DNA of 31,357 bases. Source: Lojkania enalia (taxonomy: Eukaryota > Ascomycota > Dothideomycetes > Pleosporales). Position numbers and translations under genes: made by a program. This document shows positions 30,846 to 31,357 of the stretch, in pieces. Positions within the stretch are counted from its first letter, which is position 1. Each line of letters starts with the position of its first letter. Under the pieces are notes generated by a model. The model was not told the origin of the DNA and did no database searches. It saw nothing but the letters and a program-made list of their open reading frames with translations. The stretch is taken from positions 2,797 to 34,153 of the forward strand of contig ML986883.1 in NCBI GenBank assembly GCA_010094045.1, read 5' to 3'.

Positions 30846-31060
30846 TAGCTTCTTTAAATTATCTCTAGATCTTACTATAATAAATAGCTAAATTCTACCT
30901 TAGTTTATCGAATATATTTAAAGGGTCCTAAGCCTATAATATTAATTTCTACTACGCTATCTATATATTAATAAATTCTATTACCTCCTATTTATCTTCT
31001 TTATCTCCTATCCGCGGATATATAATTAGCTAATAAGTTTCTTAAAAACTTCAACGGGAA
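30846..31060 (-). pseudogene. hAT transposase relic, N-terminal side beyond pogo-5
   Basis: This continues the hAT coding strand to the right of pogo-5. It is charged and Gln-rich by translation (for example RDNLKKLQFLD across the excised pogo-5). The family's BED zinc finger would be expected here, but its Cys/His pattern cannot be identified. The assignment rests on contiguity. Confidence 0.45.
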
Positions 31061-31357
31061 ATTAATAGAGTATTAATTGCGAGATACTAAATTTATATTA
31101 GTATTAATATAACTATAATAAAACGCTATAATAAAGAATAGTAGAAATATTATAATATTACGGGTATATAAGAAGTTAGGGTTAATAATCGAGAGTATCT
31201 AGCTATAAATTATATTTGTAGACTACTACTACTACTACTACTACTACTAATATATATAAAACTCTAGTAAAATAGTAGTATATTATACTATTATATTAAG
31301 TATTTATTTTTAGAGATAATAGGTTTTATTACTAAACGGTATACTAATACTATACTC
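31061..31357. other. Unassigned RIP-mutated DNA with a triplet microsatellite
   Basis: No coding motif was recognised. It probably includes the outer end of the hAT element. The only distinct structure is an (ACT)n array at 31222-31249. Confidence 0.6.
31222..31249. repeat. (ACT)9 microsatellite
   Basis: About nine perfect ACT units. It contains no CA or TG step, so it is not a RIP target. Confidence 0.95.

Larger units (their letters stand above)
26640..31060 (-). mobile_element. hAT-family DNA transposon relic split by pogo-5
   Basis: The minus strand holds most of a hAT-superfamily transposase, from an N-terminal region right of pogo-5 to the C-terminal dimerisation domain near 26835. 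The terminal inverted repeats and the 8-bp target duplication expected for hAT could not be found, so the outer limits are approximate. Pogo-5 inserted at a TA within it. Confidence 0.75.

Noticed and set aside
31222..31249. Telomere-like or CRISPR-like array
   Set aside because: It is a plain triplet microsatellite, with no spacers and no telomeric unit.

Overview
This window is an AT-rich block of dead, nested transposable elements. It looks like a repeat-induced point mutation (RIP) landscape from a filamentous ascomycete (Pezizomycotina). TpA is extremely abundant, CpA and TpG are almost absent, stops are nearly all TAA or TAG, and repeat copies differ almost only by transitions. The families present (chromodomain Gypsy retrotransposons, pogo/Fot1-type and hAT DNA transposons) fit such a host, but the species cannot be named. 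I found no intact host gene, rRNA, tRNA or CRISPR array. Because RIP removes TGA and turns Gln and Trp codons into TAG or TAA, an open reading frame means little here; every call rests on recognisable protein motifs read through those stops, or on paired terminal repeats and target-site duplications.

Layout. 1-153: end of pogo-1, cut by the window edge. 156-515 and 6567 to about 6960: pogo-2, whose transposase relic is split by Gypsy-A and also hit by pogo-1. 516-6561: Gypsy-A, minus strand, two 303-bp LTRs, TSD TTTAG. About 6960-8040: no gene recognised. About 8040-10801 and 23288-26190: Gypsy-C, plus strand, split by Gypsy-B. 10802-23287: Gypsy-B, minus strand, 368-bp LTRs, TSD ATAAA, itself hit by pogo-3 (13280-15128) and pogo-4 (16815-18662). 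Gypsy-B also holds a 10-N gap flanked by a near-identical 1.9-kb repeat that is probably an assembly artefact. About 26640-31060: a hAT transposase on the minus strand, split by pogo-5 (28974-30845). The rest, to 31357, has only a triplet microsatellite.

Reading frames confirm the nesting. Removing pogo-3, pogo-4 and one TA each puts the Gypsy-B zinc knuckle, protease, reverse transcriptase and chromodomain in one frame. Removing Gypsy-B plus one ATAAA puts the Gypsy-C protease-side segment in frame with its reverse transcriptase. So point mutation, not indels, destroyed most of these elements.

I see no convincing new biological system. The items most worth a second look are the RIP-free island at about 9346-9570, the antisense coiled-coil relic near the 3' end of Gypsy-B, the extra segment between gag and protease in Gypsy-C, the shared 17-bp-spaced motif in the pogo terminal repeats, the paired CG-to-TA differences between LTRs, and the false-duplication signature at the gap.
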